From Alphaproteobacteria bacterium (GTDB taxonomy: Bacteria; Pseudomonadota; Alphaproteobacteria; Rhodobacterales; Rhodobacteraceae), in contig JAUIIC010000002.1 in assembly GCA_030431935.1 (NCBI GenBank), positions 1-50,160 on the forward strand: a DNA stretch of 50,160 bases. The letters are read 5' to 3'. A program made the translations under genes and the position numbers. This document shows positions 50,114 to 50,160 of the stretch, piece after piece. Positions within the stretch are counted from its first letter, which is position 1; each line of letters begins with the position of its first letter. The notes beneath the pieces were generated by a model. The model searched no databases and was not told where the DNA came from. It saw nothing but the letters and a program-made list of their open reading frames with translations.

Positions 50114-50125
50114 TTGTCCGGACAA
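50114..50125. promoter_or_regulatory. GntR/HutC-type operator G4
   Basis: TTGTCCGGACAA extends to a 14-bp perfect palindrome (CTTGTCCGGACAAG, 50113-50126). On the minus strand its TTGTCC half is placed as -35, with TAGGAT 16 bp on as -10, for the TAXI operon. It is also 12 bp upstream of the plus-strand ATG at 50138. Confidence 0.78.
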
Positions 50126-50137
50126 GAGGGATTCCAC

Positions 50138-50160
50138 ATGGGAGCCAAAACAGGACGGCT
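50138..50160 (+). CDS. Partial gene at right edge (N-terminus only)
   Basis: An ATG at 50138 with an AGAGGG ribosome site begins MGAKTGR and runs off the window. It is divergent from the TAXI operon and lies directly behind operator G4, so it should belong to the GntR-controlled set. Seven residues cannot identify a family; the TG near the start recalls 4-hydroxyphenylacetate 3-hydroxylase N-termini, which would fit the orphan flavin reductase at 34694, but this is only a guess. Confidence 0.4.

Overview
The window is GC-rich, almost fully coding, and packed with operons whose genes overlap by ATGA or GTGA. Several traits point to a marine alphaproteobacterium, most likely Rhodobacteraceae (Roseobacter group): a MucR regulator beside a sulfated-polysaccharide locus, TRAP and TAXI transporters, three-subunit CO/xanthine dehydrogenase-type hydroxylases, a glycerol glpR-glpD-glpK block, and a dispersed intergenic hairpin repeat ending in 'gaacagaagaag'. 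Taxonomy is an inference from content, not a database match.

Layout. (1) 1-5.2 kb, minus strand: polysaccharide assembly operon (flippase-like fragment, Wzy/ligase-like protein, GT4, sulfotransferase, ExoA-like GT2, and a second sulfotransferase), headed by mucR (5.2-5.6 kb). (2) 5.8-7.6 kb: ugd and a ManC-type cupin, which plausibly belong with the polysaccharide genes. (3) 7.7-13.8 kb: glpK, glpD, glpR and an acyl-CoA synthetase, all minus strand. (4) 13.9-15.7 kb: MsbA-like ABC exporter. (5) 16.2-20.0 kb: creatininase-family hydrolase, alpha/beta hydrolase, luciferase-like flavin monooxygenase, and a divergent LysR regulator with a palindromic site between them. (6) 20.0-33.7 kb: first catabolic module, containing a DctPQM TRAP transporter, PuuE-like deacetylase, cupins, three-subunit molybdenum hydroxylase, two OsmC proteins, a peroxiredoxin-like protein, TetR regulator, cyclase-family hydrolase and FAD monooxygenase. 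(7) 33.7-50.2 kb: second catabolic module, containing Gfo/Idh oxidoreductase, flavin reductase, two maleate-isomerase-like proteins, an isocitrate-lyase-family lyase, a second PuuE-like protein, GntR regulator, second FAD monooxygenase, LIV-type ABC transporter, ThDP enzyme, and TAXI-TRAP transporter.

The most interesting result is regulatory. Six copies of an 18-bp 7-4-7 palindrome (ATTTATC-N4-GATAAAT type) occur in the divergent promoter regions of module 6 and nowhere else that I found. Four copies of TTGTCYGGACAA occur in the promoter regions of module 7. The simplest reading is that the TetR protein controls the first set and the GntR/HutC protein the second. The two modules carry parallel enzyme kits (uptake system, PuuE-like hydrolase, FAD monooxygenase), so they look like two linked pathways for related substrates. 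Candidates are N-heterocycles or cyclic ureides, because a molybdenum hydroxylase, a dihydroxypyridine-monooxygenase-like flavoprotein, amide hydrolase families and maleate-isomerase-like proteins occur together. The substrate itself cannot be read from the sequence. No tRNA, rRNA, CRISPR array, insertion sequence or prophage gene was seen.
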